A stretch of 64,000 nt of DNA from Flavihumibacter sp. UBA7668 (GCF_002483205.1 NZ_DLHM01000001.1:687176-751175); one strand, 5' to 3'; shown: positions 47,902 through 56,340, counted from the stretch's first letter. The notes: generated by a model from the letters alone, not told the origin. Program-made: numbers and translations.

Positions 47902-49365
47902 ATGAACAGGCTACAAGAAATAATTATCGGATCCAAGGAACGGTCCAAAGAAATCGGAAAATTGGAGAAACTGGGGCTGTTGCGAAAAATAGCCCCCAGG
48001 GTATATACCTCCAGTCTAGAAGAGCCTCCTGAAAAGATCATTCGCCGTAATTGGTACCGGCTGGTCTCTGACCTGTTTCCAGATGCCTTTCTAAGTCACC
48101 GGAGCGCATTAGAAAGAATGCCGACACCGGAAGGGCATCTTTACCTGACCCGTAGCTATAAAGGATTGGTAGAATTGCCGGGGCTAATGCTCCATTTTTC
48201 AAAAGGTCCGGACCCTCTCGAAGATGATATTCTCTTTTTTGGCAATCTTAAAGCATCCGGCCTTTCGCGAGCCTACCTGGAAAATCTTCAGCGATCAAAA
48301 AGAGTGGGGGGAGAATCGAAAACATTAAACAGGGAACAATTAGAAGAAAAAATTGAAGGATTTCTGCGCGTAAAAGGAGAACAGGCATTGAACGAGGTGC
48401 GGGACCGCGCCAAAGCAATTGCACCTGCACTTGGAATGGAAAAGGAGCTGGCCGACCTTAAGCAACTCATCACTGATCTTCTCGGTACAGGACTATCAAA
48501 GCGACTTATCAGTCCCATTGCAAGAGCACGCGTACTGGGTGAACCGGTAGATCCTGACCGCATCCAACTTTTTGAATCCGTTTATGAAGAGTTGACAAAA
48601 AAAGAATACCCGGATTATCCAGACCCCAATAAGACGATCGGATCTTACCAGAATTTTGCATTTTTTGAAAGCTATTTTTCCAATTATATAGAAGGAACTG
48701 AATTTACTGTTAATGAGGCCAGGCAAATCATTACAACATCAACTCCCCTGCCATCAAGGGACGAAGATTCTCATGATGTTCTTGGCACGTACCAGATCGT
48801 CTCCAACCGCAAGGCAATGTCCATCGTGCCGGCTACGCCTGATGATCTGTTACGATTATTAAAAGAACGTCATGCCATCCTGCTTCATGCCAGAAAAACA
48901 AAAAACCCCGGCGAGTTCAAGGATAAAAATAATCGTGCGGGAAGCACTGAGTTCGTAGATAAGGAACTGGTACCCGGTACGCTTAAAAAAGGATTTGACT
49001 GGTACTCACTAATACAACATCCTTTTGCCAAAGCAGCTTACATGATGTTTATGATCAGTGAAGTCCATCCATTCCTCGATGGCAATGGAAGAATGGCGCG
49101 TGTAATGATGAACGCGGAACTTAGTGTAAAAGGAATGGCTAAAATCATCATTCCAACTGTTTACCGGGAAGATTATATGGGAGCATTAAAAAAACTAACC
49201 AAACAGCGGGATGCTGATGCCTATATACGGATGTTACAGCGGGCATGGGAATTCAGCAGTAATATCTATAATGAAGACCTTGATGCAATGGAGAAATATC
49301 TTGTTTCCCGTAATGCATTCCTCACGCACAAGGAAGGATATCTAAAAATAACAGAAGCTCGTTGA
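47902..49365 (+). CDS. Fic family protein with N-terminal AbiEi-like antitoxin domain
   Basis: 487 residues. Residues 1-135 follow the AbiEi antitoxin plan: a winged helix (LEKLGLLRKIAPRVYTSSLE), then FLSHRSALE and GLVELPGLMLHFSKG. A linker (about 140-240) leads to a Fic domain whose active loop HPFLDGNGRMAR (389-400) keeps the catalytic His389 and the nucleotide-binding arginines. An upstream SNYIEG (260-265) fits the inhibitory S/T-x-x-x-E-G/N motif, so the enzyme is predicted to be AMPylating and self-inhibited. The gene has a strong AGGAGG at 47885-47890, 11 bp before the ATG, unusual among its neighbours and a hint of transfer. Confidence 0.87.
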   Translation: MNRLQEIIIGSKERSKEIGKLEKLGLLRKIAPRVYTSSLEEPPEKIIRRNWYRLVSDLFPDAFLSHRSALERMPTPEGHLYLTRSYKGLVELPGLMLHFSKGPDPLEDDILFFGNLKASGLSRAYLENLQRSKRVGGESKTLNREQLEEKIEGFLRVKGEQALNEVRDRAKAIAPALGMEKELADLKQLITDLLGTGLSKRLISPIARARVLGEPVDPDRIQLFESVYEELTKKEYPDYPDPNKTIGSYQNFAFFESYFSNYIEGTEFTVNEARQIITTSTPLPSRDEDSHDVLGTYQIVSNRKAMSIVPATPDDLLRLLKERHAILLHARKTKNPGEFKDKNNRAGSTEFVDKELVPGTLKKGFDWYSLIQHPFAKAAYMMFMISEVHPFLDGNGRMARVMMNAELSVKGMAKIIIPTVYREDYMGALKKLTKQRDADAYIRMLQRAWEFSSNIYNEDLDAMEKYLVSRNAFLTHKEGYLKITEAR

Positions 49366-49380
49366 GCTTATCCAACAACC

Positions 49381-49728
49381 ATGAAAAAAAACAGCTTTAT
49401 TATCAGTATATCGTTAATGCTGATCATTCTTTACTCTTGTGGCGGTGTAATAGGTAATATCAAAAAATACCGGTTCGAGACCACTTCAGTGGATTCTGTC
49501 AAAGCAGCCGTTGCCAGAGTCTATCTCAAACACCCAGAATATAGAAATTTTGATACTACAAAATTTCAGGAAGGAAAAGACCTCGGAGACGGAAGCTACT
49601 ATTGTAGAATTAAAACAGACGATCAGGATTATTTCTTTTGTTTTGCATATGTTCAATACGATCCTCCGAATGATACATTCATTGAGATCGCTTTAACAAC
49701 AGCAGCGAAATATGGAGAAGTGATGTAA
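49381..49728 (+). CDS. Small lipoprotein with an early stop
   Basis: 115 residues, lipobox YSCG near residue 20, no recognised domain. The frame carries on directly after the TAA at 49726-49728 for another 31 codons of protein-like sequence (LAKDIGYFKKRTYKK to VRKELLK) up to a TAA at 49822 that is followed at once by a terminator. The natural gene therefore probably spanned 49381-49824 (147 residues) and has acquired a nonsense mutation. It begins 15 bp behind the Fic gene and may belong to the same transcript. Confidence 0.6.
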   Translation: MKKNSFIISISLMLIILYSCGGVIGNIKKYRFETTSVDSVKAAVARVYLKHPEYRNFDTTKFQEGKDLGDGSYYCRIKTDDQDYFFCFAYVQYDPPNDTFIEIALTTAAKYGEVM

Positions 49729-49822
49729 TTGGCCAAAGATATTGGATATTTTAAAAAAAGAACCTATAAAAAGATTTTTGAAGAACAGTTTATTTCCGAA
49801 GTACGCAAAGAGTTATTAAAAT

Positions 49823-49849
49823 AAGAAAGAGGCATTTGCCCCTTTCTTA
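49823..49849 (+). terminator. Hairpin terminator, probably bidirectional
   Basis: AAGAAAG-a-GGC / GCC-c-CTTTCTT with loop ATTT. It lies directly behind the lipoprotein frame (plus strand) and 12 bp from the end of the RHS gene (minus strand), and the A-rich and T-rich arms serve both. Confidence 0.6.
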
Positions 49850-49860
49850 TACCCAATTCA

Positions 49861-50750
49861 TTACTTTATATTATGCGGGTCAGGTTTTACATTTCTTTTT
49901 GGCAACTCCCCCTTTAACGCAGGGGCCGATAATATCCAACCAAAAAAACCTCTTACCACTTTTGCTGTACTCGCTGTTTCTGGGCTTACAGGTTTGCCTT
50001 TGATGTTATCCAACGCCCCTTCTCGGGATTTTTGAATAACCTTATTGGCCGAGTTTACCAACGTTCTATCTGCCGGTGCAATTTCTCTATTAAAAAAAGC
50101 ATCACCTGCACCTGCAGCATCAGCCAGATCATAATCCATATCATGTCGCATAGCCGCAGCATCTACCTCATCTTGAGGTTCCCTTCGATAGGTCGTATTG
50201 ATCTTCGCCAGCTGCATCTTTATAAGTAGGGTTATTAAGACCAATGTAAACAGACATCATCAAATTATTTGTACCAACCGGCATTAATTCATTATCACCT
50301 TGCACATATTTCCCTTCGTAATTTCGTCTCATATTCAAGCGATTACCTGACGCATCATAGTATTGATACTGAACTTTGCCTAATTCAGCAGATGCCATTG
50401 GCTTGCCAGTTCGTTTATCATATACTACTGGCTTCATATTATCGCCCAACCCAACCATACGAATCTGACCATTATCAATTTTCCTTAATAAGGTCGCCTT
50501 CCCATCTTCATATTTATAATGAATAATGTATTCTTCCAGGCCGTCGACATCTACTGTAACTATTGGTTTGTTGCCTGCAAATTGATACGGTGTGTACCAA
50601 GGATAATCTTTAGTCAATGGATCTACACTTAGGAACCTTCCCAACCATGGATCGTAGATGCGCATGCCATAATCCTACTGATTGCCCGTTCCTCAAATTT
50701 CATTGTCATTCTCTTTTCCATTAAATCCATAATGATAGGAATAAATAAGA
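49861..50750 (-). pseudogene. 3' end of an RHS gene with a phospholipase A2-like toxin tail, frameshifted
   Basis: The minus strand reads SYHYGFNGKENDNEI, stop, GTGNQ, stop, DYGMRIYDPWLGRFLSVDPLT, YTPYQFAGNKPIVTVDVDG: the RHS core with two in-frame stops (TGA and TAG near 50665-50700). A toxin region follows (YIGLNNPTYKDAAGEDQYDL) and then changes frame near 50180 into PQDEVDAAAMRHDMDYDLAD, AFFNREIAPADRTLVNSANK. The DAAAxxHDxxYD motif resembles PLA2-like domains, where His and Asp are catalytic. The N-terminal bulk of the RHS gene is absent. So this is a dead polymorphic-toxin cassette. Confidence 0.8.
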
Positions 50751-50768
50751 TAATCATTTCACATTCAC

Positions 50769-51170
50769 TTAATTTCCAATATTTTTCTTCTCGACCCAAA
50801 TTAAACTGTCTGGAAATATCAGATCATATTTCTCGAAATCAGATGGGAAAATTAGAAGATCATTTTTTGATGGATCTTTAGAATTATAAATTACTGGAAA
50901 ATTACGTTTTATCAAGTGATTTGCCTTTGCTTGTAACCTGCCATCACCCTTAACACTGTTTATCTTAACATCTCCCACTGTAAAAGTATAATCTCCAAGA
51001 GTTGTTTTTCCTTTTTCGTACCTTATTTGAGTCAATGTACCCGTGGTTATCGAAGGAGAATCTAGAATTTCAGATACATTCATTTTATTTTTTGACAATG
51101 TATATGTCAGCGCCAACACCAGAACGATGACTGTTGAGATTCCCCATTTAGTATTATTGCTTAGTTGCAT
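50769..51170 (-). CDS. Small membrane-anchored protein, candidate RHS immunity protein
   Basis: 133 residues: one N-terminal membrane helix (WGISTVIVLVLALTYTL) followed by a soluble beta-rich domain (TGTLTQIRYEKGKTTLGDYT, RNFPVIYNSKDPSKNDLLIF). No family recognised. It is a separate gene upstream of the RHS remnant on the same strand; immunity genes usually lie downstream of their toxin, so an orphan immunity from an earlier cassette is one option. It overlaps the end of the truncated primase-helicase frame by 17 bp. Confidence 0.55.
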   Translation of the reverse strand: MQLSNNTKWGISTVIVLVLALTYTLSKNKMNVSEILDSPSITTGTLTQIRYEKGKTTLGDYTFTVGDVKINSVKGDGRLQAKANHLIKRNFPVIYNSKDPSKNDLLIFPSDFEKYDLIFPDSLIWVEKKNIGN

Positions 51171-52617
51171 TCATAAAATATTTTCTAGTTCTTTTTACTT
51201 GAATCGCTTCATTTTTTCCGATTTCCTTCACGAGGCTTTGAATAGTAGCAATGGTAATATGCTTACCAATTTTCGATTTCCCCATTCCAATTTTTCCTAT
51301 TTCCTTATTGGGAATTCCCAGGAAAGCTTCTATTCTTGTTACCCATTGTTCTAACAACTGTTTTCTATGAACCACAATTAATGCTGGTTGCTGTTTGTCT
51401 GCAATAATCTTTAATCCAATTACTGTTTTCCCTGATCCGGGCGGAGCAACCAGCACCCCCATTTCCTTTTTATGTACCGCTTCAAGAGCTGGAAGCTGGT
51501 AGTTTCGTAAGGATGATTGAAAATTAAACGATGTCGGTATTTTCTTTTGCCTGTTATCTTTAAAGCTGTAAGAAATGCCGTTTTCCTTACAAAACCTCAA
51601 TAATTTACCCGCAAACCCCCTTGGTATTACGACTTCATATTCAGATTCATCTATACATCTGAAATAACGTTCTGTTCCAAAAGTATTTTTTCCGGCTTTC
51701 TTTTTTATAATGAATGCATCATTAGCGAAATTCAATTCATCTTTTAAAAAACTGATAAGTGCAAAGGGTATTGCAGACCGGTTGAGTCGTAAAGTATTAT
51801 CTAAAGTTATTTGCAGGCCTCCATTATTACCGGATTTATCTGTAATTATTTTGCTGTAGCCGACATTTGAAATTGCACTGTAAATTTCATCCAGCTGTTG
51901 AATATTCACCCTTTCAATTTTTGACAGATAATCCCATTGATCAGGAAATGGAAGGAGGGTTTCCGGATCTATGAAACAACTATTCCCAGTGTTTAATGCG
52001 AGCCTATGTAGTGGTAAAGCAATTAGATTGCCCAGTCCTTTTCCCGAACGCGAATCCTGATTGGGGAATAACCTGTCAAAGCTAGAATTTTTATCAAATA
52101 CTGAAATCACCCCAGATTCGGCAAGAATCGACAGGAATATTTTTCTGCTTTTAAACGCAGCATAAGCCTGACTGAAAAATATCCACACATGTCCTCCCTT
52201 ACCCGAGCGGGAACGCTCCAGATAGGCAGGTATGTTGTTCGCCTGGCAATATTTCAGCATTTTTTTGCTATCAGCAATCCAATTTTGTTCATCAAAGTCC
52301 GCAGCTATAAACCAGGAGGTATTGTCCTGTAACAAAGGATATATTCCAATAAGCTGCTCCCCGTTAAAATGCCTGATAAGCTGGGCATCTGTAAGAGGCA
52401 AATATTTTTTATCTGTGTACGACTGAAAAGTGCCCCCACTCATCTTATGTGCTCTTAATCTGTTGGGATCATACAAATAAGCTGGCATATAACCGCTCTT
52501 TGCCACCCCGCCTGGTGAACTGGCCGGGATTTCCCAACGCATTGCAAAAACATCTTCCCGGTCCTTGAAAAGAGAACGAAAAAGTTGTACTTTTTTATCG
52601 ATGTTTAACTCTTCCAA
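51154..52617 (-). CDS. TOTE-type archaeo-eukaryotic primase fused to a helicase, C-terminally truncated
   Basis: 487 residues. Residues 1-250 look like the primase domain of TOTE conflict systems: SWFIAADFDEQNW with the DxD pair (107-109), ERSRSGKGGHVWIFF (the sGKGGHVW site at 138-145) and LIALPLHR. A helicase begins at about 365 (RNYQLPALEAVHKKEMGVLV, Walker A APPGSGKT at 391-398, PALIVVHRKQLLEQW) but stops after TIATIQSLVKE, before any DExx box and without motifs IV-VI. Full-length relatives are about twice as long. The product should be unable to hydrolyse ATP as a helicase. The last 20 residues are unrelated sequence. A decayed defence-type gene. Confidence 0.75.
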   Translation of the reverse strand: MEELNIDKKVQLFRSLFKDREDVFAMRWEIPASSPGGVAKSGYMPAYLYDPNRLRAHKMSGGTFQSYTDKKYLPLTDAQLIRHFNGEQLIGIYPLLQDNTSWFIAADFDEQNWIADSKKMLKYCQANNIPAYLERSRSGKGGHVWIFFSQAYAAFKSRKIFLSILAESGVISVFDKNSSFDRLFPNQDSRSGKGLGNLIALPLHRLALNTGNSCFIDPETLLPFPDQWDYLSKIERVNIQQLDEIYSAISNVGYSKIITDKSGNNGGLQITLDNTLRLNRSAIPFALISFLKDELNFANDAFIIKKKAGKNTFGTERYFRCIDESEYEVVIPRGFAGKLLRFCKENGISYSFKDNRQKKIPTSFNFQSSLRNYQLPALEAVHKKEMGVLVAPPGSGKTVIGLKIIADKQQPALIVVHRKQLLEQWVTRIEAFLGIPNKEIGKIGMGKSKIGKHITIATIQSLVKEIGKNEAIQVKRTRKYFMNATKQ

Positions 52618-52625
52618 ATGAGTAA

Positions 52626-54032
52626 TTACTTTTTATTCAACTTTGAGAGCATGTAATGGGTTAGAAAATAGCCTCCTGTTTTTTGGCTACCTACATATTC
52701 TACCAGGGATCTCATTTTTTGCATGTCCCGTTTAATTGTTACCTCCGATACATTTAATTTATCAGCTAACTCATTTATTCGTAAGCCTGGATTTCTGTGT
52801 AGCAGTAGGATTATTGTTATAAGGCGCTTCTTTATTGTATCATTTACAGTATCATTTACAGTATCATTTACAGTATCATTTACAGTATCATTTACAGTAT
52901 CATTTACAGTATCATCTATGGTAATGTCCTTCCCGCCGGGTAAAGGAATAATGGTTTTGAAGATTTCACCTTCAATAAAAGCAGCTTTGCCTCTGCCTGC
53001 ATATTCTTTCATTAATCGGGTAGTAGTCAATATCCCGGAACCCAACTCTTCTGCTCTTCCCAATAGAATGAAGAATTTGGCTATAAGTGGATTCTTGGGG
53101 AAGGGGACGAAATTAGACGGATCAATGGGACCTTCGCCATGGGGATTATTGGCATTTGCGGTCTCAACACGGTCGGAATAAATAACAAAAGTCGCGGGTG
53201 CAGCATTCGTGTATTCCCGGTGAATAATCAGATTTGCTGCAATTTCCCGAAAGATGGTGGCGCGAAGGCTTATACGTTGATCACCTAACAGGTAAAATTT
53301 ATCCGGCAGGTGCCTATTTATAAAATCCATCAAAAGCTCATAGGCTTCAATAAGATTGGTCTGAATTTTTAGGCGGTCATCATAACGCTCGATGTTATTT
53401 ATTCTAAGCAGCGCATCAATTTTGAAGTGAGGAATAATATGTTGAATAACCTCATCTTTTCCAAGTAATAAAGCAGCAGCCAATGTAAATCCTTCCTGGG
53501 CAGACAGGTAATCCTTTTTCCATAGTCCGGAAATTTCCATCATCTGCCGATCATCCAATGCCAACCATGGGTGAGCCGGATTATTACTACGAATCAGATT
53601 CCGTATTTTAGGAAAAAGCTCCTGCTTAAAATCTTCCATCCTTAAAGCAGGATAGATAATTCCTTCCGTATAATGATTGCGCTTACGATTCGCCATTTCA
53701 GCAATCCGATGAGGTTGTTCTACTTTAAAATCACCATCATTGCTTCGGTCGTAAATGATCTTACCAGTTTTATGTACCTGCGAACTTGCCGGTACCTGAA
53801 TATGAATAATTTTACGGCCATCTATGTCATATAACTGCGGAAAAAGAATAAACGGCGAATCGAGCTTTAGCGGGTTGTTGGATAGGTTCACCAAATCGGT
53901 TACCATCTTTGAGATGGCAATTTCTTCAACTCCTTTAACTGTTCCATTATCACCAACACCTAATAAAATATCACCGCCATCCCGGTTAAGCATAGCACAG
54001 ATCGTTTCAAAAAGGTTACCAGGCAAAGCCAT
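52626..54032 (-). CDS. AlbA_2 (Schlafen-like) ATP-binding protein with C-terminal HTH
   Basis: 468 residues. The start (ETICAMLNRDGGDILLGVGD) corresponds to the AlbA_2 core; the middle has the ATPase-like C-terminal GHKL-type helix region (RATIFREIAANLIIHREYTN, AEELGSGILTTTRLMKEY) and the last part a winged helix (ELADKLNVSEVTIKRDMQKM). Between them lies (DTVN)n. The codons before the annotated ATG (EDIHLEFKEAA) keep the conserved EFK-x-A of the domain; a single base change near 54083 would join them to an ATG at 54103, so the true N-terminus may be frameshifted. Such proteins are putative regulators or defence genes. It starts within 10 bp upstream of the primase gene. Confidence 0.72.
   Translation of the reverse strand: MALPGNLFETICAMLNRDGGDILLGVGDNGTVKGVEEIAISKMVTDLVNLSNNPLKLDSPFILFPQLYDIDGRKIIHIQVPASSQVHKTGKIIYDRSNDGDFKVEQPHRIAEMANRKRNHYTEGIIYPALRMEDFKQELFPKIRNLIRSNNPAHPWLALDDRQMMEISGLWKKDYLSAQEGFTLAAALLLGKDEVIQHIIPHFKIDALLRINNIERYDDRLKIQTNLIEAYELLMDFINRHLPDKFYLLGDQRISLRATIFREIAANLIIHREYTNAAPATFVIYSDRVETANANNPHGEGPIDPSNFVPFPKNPLIAKFFILLGRAEELGSGILTTTRLMKEYAGRGKAAFIEGEIFKTIIPLPGGKDITIDDTVNDTVNDTVNDTVNDTVNDTVNDTIKKRLITIILLLHRNPGLRINELADKLNVSEVTIKRDMQKMRSLVEYVGSQKTGGYFLTHYMLSKLNKK
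52837..52920 (-). repeat. 12-bp minisatellite inside the AlbA_2 gene
   Basis: Six identical head-to-tail copies of gtatcatttaca (plus strand) and one degenerate seventh. The unit is a multiple of three, so gain or loss of copies changes the number of DTVN tetrapeptides in the protein without shifting the frame. Confidence 0.95.
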
Positions 54033-54153
54033 GGCAGCCTCCTTAAATTCAAGATGTATGTCTTCCTTTTGTTTTAAAGGTGTTTTATTCGTGCTGTATT
54101 CATCTGTTCAGCAATTTAATTACAATATTTTCAAAGTATTGGTAACTAAATTT

Positions 54154-54318
54154 TTAATTCCTGTGGTGGTCGCGACTAGAACCAAACCATACCGCAGATC
54201 CTCCATTTAACCCATCACGAAACTGCATCTCCAGCTTTTTCCAAAAAAAACCTGAAATACCTGTAATAAATACGAAAAAAAATAGACTAATAATATAAGG
54301 GGAATTCATTCTGACCAT
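54154..54318 (-). CDS. Possible small membrane protein (54 residues)
   Basis: From the ATG at 54318 (a second Met at 54309): one strong hydrophobic stretch (YIISLFFFVFITGISGFFW), a short basic linker and a C-terminus that runs into the tRNA-end-like motif (GSSRDHHRN). No upstream ribosome site or family is seen. It may simply be an open frame in the 750-bp region 54033-54782, which otherwise holds the N-terminal remainder of the AlbA_2 gene and repeat copy B. Confidence 0.3.
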   Translation of the reverse strand: MVRMNSPYIISLFFFVFITGISGFFWKKLEMQFRDGLNGGSAVWFGSSRDHHRN

Positions 54319-54470
54319 TGCCGCAACAATGGAGCCGGTGCAACTAAAGAATTTACACAGAGGAGTTTTCTCTTAGTTCTTTGACATATTGGAAAATTGA
54401 ACCTTAATCGCTTCTTCAATTTATACTCCCGCATATTTGCAGGATCCAATGATGGTTGCTGTAAGAACCA

Positions 54471-54590
54471 AATCGTACTTCCTACTTCCAACTTCTCACC
54501 TCCTCTGGTGGTCCCGACAGGAATATGCAAGTGATTGATAATGTGTTGAATAAACCAATATAGTAAACGGTTTTGCATTAACAATAATTT
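54471..54590 (+). repeat. Dispersed repeat, copy B, with tRNA-3'-end-like core
   Basis: Same orientation as copy A at 42080-42216 and about 80 percent similar, with an exactly conserved core cctctggtggtcccgacagg. A third, shorter relative of the core (ctgtggtggtcgcgac) is at 54161-54176. Another 12-base piece (gtcccgacagga) is at 60362. Confidence 0.65.
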
Positions 54591-54782
54591 AATCAATCAC
54601 AGTATCAGTTATAAGTTGGCTAGAAATATATGCACATAAACAATAATAATTCCATCTCTCCATGAATCACTCTGGAAAATCAACTTTTAAGCACCTTGGA
54701 GAAGAACGTATTGCAAATAACAAAAATGATTTAGATGATATATCATATTTTAACTTATTTAATTAATAAGTTAAAATACAAT

Positions 54783-55178
54783 TTAGGTTGAAATAACTCT
54801 TGTTTTTGCAATAATGTCGCCTATCCTCTTTTGCTCTTTGTTAGTTAGTGTAACTATAAAAGCAATAATTCCAAAAGACAAATTCAATTCAATAGGATCA
54901 AGTATACGTCTTAAAAAGACTTGTCTAATGGTAAGTTTATCGGTAAAATCAGAAATTACCCTAAGTCGAAAAACTAAATGTCCAATCGTTGCAGAAAAAA
55001 AATATTCAAATACTATAAAATATAAGAAAGCAAAAAATAGTGGTATATAAAATAATGGCCCATTCATGGAATGGGAACCGTTAGTATTCTGCTTTCCAAA
55101 GATTATTAACACAAAGATCAGAAAAAATGTTATCAACATGTAATCCAAAAATGTAGCCAGTATTCTCTTAATAATCAT
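54783..55178 (-). CDS. RDD family membrane protein
   Basis: 131 residues, two to three membrane helices. The RDD pattern is present: KRILATFLDYMLITFFLIF, TIGHLVFRLRVI, LRRILDPIE and KRIGDIIAKTRVI. RDD proteins are small integral proteins of mostly unknown role, some linked to ion transport. In polymorphic-toxin loci they sometimes act as immunity proteins, which is one possible reading here, as the next genes lie beside RHS debris. Confidence 0.75.
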   Translation of the reverse strand: MIIKRILATFLDYMLITFFLIFVLIIFGKQNTNGSHSMNGPLFYIPLFFAFLYFIVFEYFFSATIGHLVFRLRVISDFTDKLTIRQVFLRRILDPIELNLSFGIIAFIVTLTNKEQKRIGDIIAKTRVIST

Positions 55179-55193
55179 AGTATTTTGTATAAT

Positions 55194-55652
55194 TCATACT
55201 CCACTATCTGATTGAATGCCGATTAATATTAAAAATAAATTTATGTCATCAGTATTATCCAAAAGCTCTAATGTCCATTTACCACCAAATGTCCAATTCT
55301 TTCGATTAATTGTCAGTTCTCCGACTTTATGGTTATTCAAAAACAAATCGTACCAAATTTTGAATAACCCATAATTAGAAACTACGGAATAAACTCTATT
55401 TCCAAAAAATAATATATGCTTTGTTCCTTCTCTCCTTATTGAAAGATCCGGAAAAATACTAAAAATAACCTCATATTTAATTCCAAATATTTTCTCCAGT
55501 TTTCTAACTCTAAGAACTAGCTCTGTGTTTGAAAAAACTTCGCAATAAGTTTTACCCCACATTTTATAGGACTTTTTAATGGTGAAAAGAACATCATCAT
55601 CCTTTAAAATGTGGACTTCATAGGAATTATCCTTTAAATAATAATTACTCAT
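55194..55652 (-). CDS. Hypothetical protein, possibly LURP-one/tubby-like
   Basis: 152 residues rich in beta strands and aromatic residues (SYEVHILKDDDVLFTIKKSY, YEVIFSIFPDLSIRREG, WTFGGKWTLELL). The spacing of strands suggests a tubby-like or LURP-one-like barrel, but I see no decisive motif. It is 15 bp from the RDD gene on the same strand, so the two are probably co-transcribed. Confidence 0.55.
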   Translation of the reverse strand: MSNYYLKDNSYEVHILKDDDVLFTIKKSYKMWGKTYCEVFSNTELVLRVRKLEKIFGIKYEVIFSIFPDLSIRREGTKHILFFGNRVYSVVSNYGLFKIWYDLFLNNHKVGELTINRKNWTFGGKWTLELLDNTDDINLFLILIGIQSDSGV

Positions 55653-55827
55653 GTTCTATTCTTAAACGTAACTTAAACTCTCCGCCTAAAATTACTCTAT
55701 ATGTAGCACCTAATTCCAATCCATGAAAAGATTCTTTATTTTTAGTTGAGATAAAAGCAATTCTGCTGAAGCAACTAAAATACAGTATTTGAGTCGATGG
55801 TCAAGAAGTCAATTGTAGAGCGACAAC

Positions 55828-56340
55828 TTATCCCATATAATCCGTGTAATGTAATCTGTAATTATTAACACATTCAGGAAAATCAACCCAAACGCAGGGT
55901 CGTGCTACTGTATTATAATGATTCGCATCATCGAACGAGCCCGTATGCGAACCAGGAAAAGGTTGTAAAGGATTTCCTCCAACATTAATACCGTTAAGAA
56001 GCGCTCCAATGATTTCATCATGTCCTATAAATTGATAATACCAAATTGAGAAGTAACCCGTTGTTCTAGCTAGATCGACTATTGTTTCGATATCAGTAGA
56101 TGGTACGGCACTCGTATATTTATTAAATTGCCTTTGGGCAATATCGGCCACTTTCAAGCGATTATCCCACCTGTCATCTTTATCAGAGTAATTAACATGG
56201 CCCGGAACTCTATCCAACCCAACCAAGTCAATAAAAGCTTGGGCCCGGGTTAAATCGTTACCTCCAACTCCGGCTTTAATTTGTACTAACCCGCCTCCGG
56301 TTATTTCTATATAGTTAATAAGATTATTTTCATGTGGCAT
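55828..56340 (-). CDS. Unrecognised protein, 5' end cut by the insertion sequence
   Basis: 170 residues from an ATG at 56340 that lies against the end of the IS21-type element; the original start was probably further upstream and has been lost. The chain (GGGLVQIKAGVGGNDLTRAQ, VPGHVNYSDKDDRWDNRL, YYQFIGHDEIIGALLNGINV, GSHTGSFDDANHYNTVARP) has several His and Asp residues and looks like a compact domain. A polymorphic-toxin tail is possible from context, but no motif proves it. Confidence 0.45.
   Translation of the reverse strand: MPHENNLINYIEITGGGLVQIKAGVGGNDLTRAQAFIDLVGLDRVPGHVNYSDKDDRWDNRLKVADIAQRQFNKYTSAVPSTDIETIVDLARTTGYFSIWYYQFIGHDEIIGALLNGINVGGNPLQPFPGSHTGSFDDANHYNTVARPCVWVDFPECVNNYRLHYTDYMG

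Noticed and set aside
54306..54596. Minus-strand frame of 96 codons across repeat copy B
   Set aside because: It reads through the dispersed repeat, lacks any recognisable domain and its composition is not protein-like.
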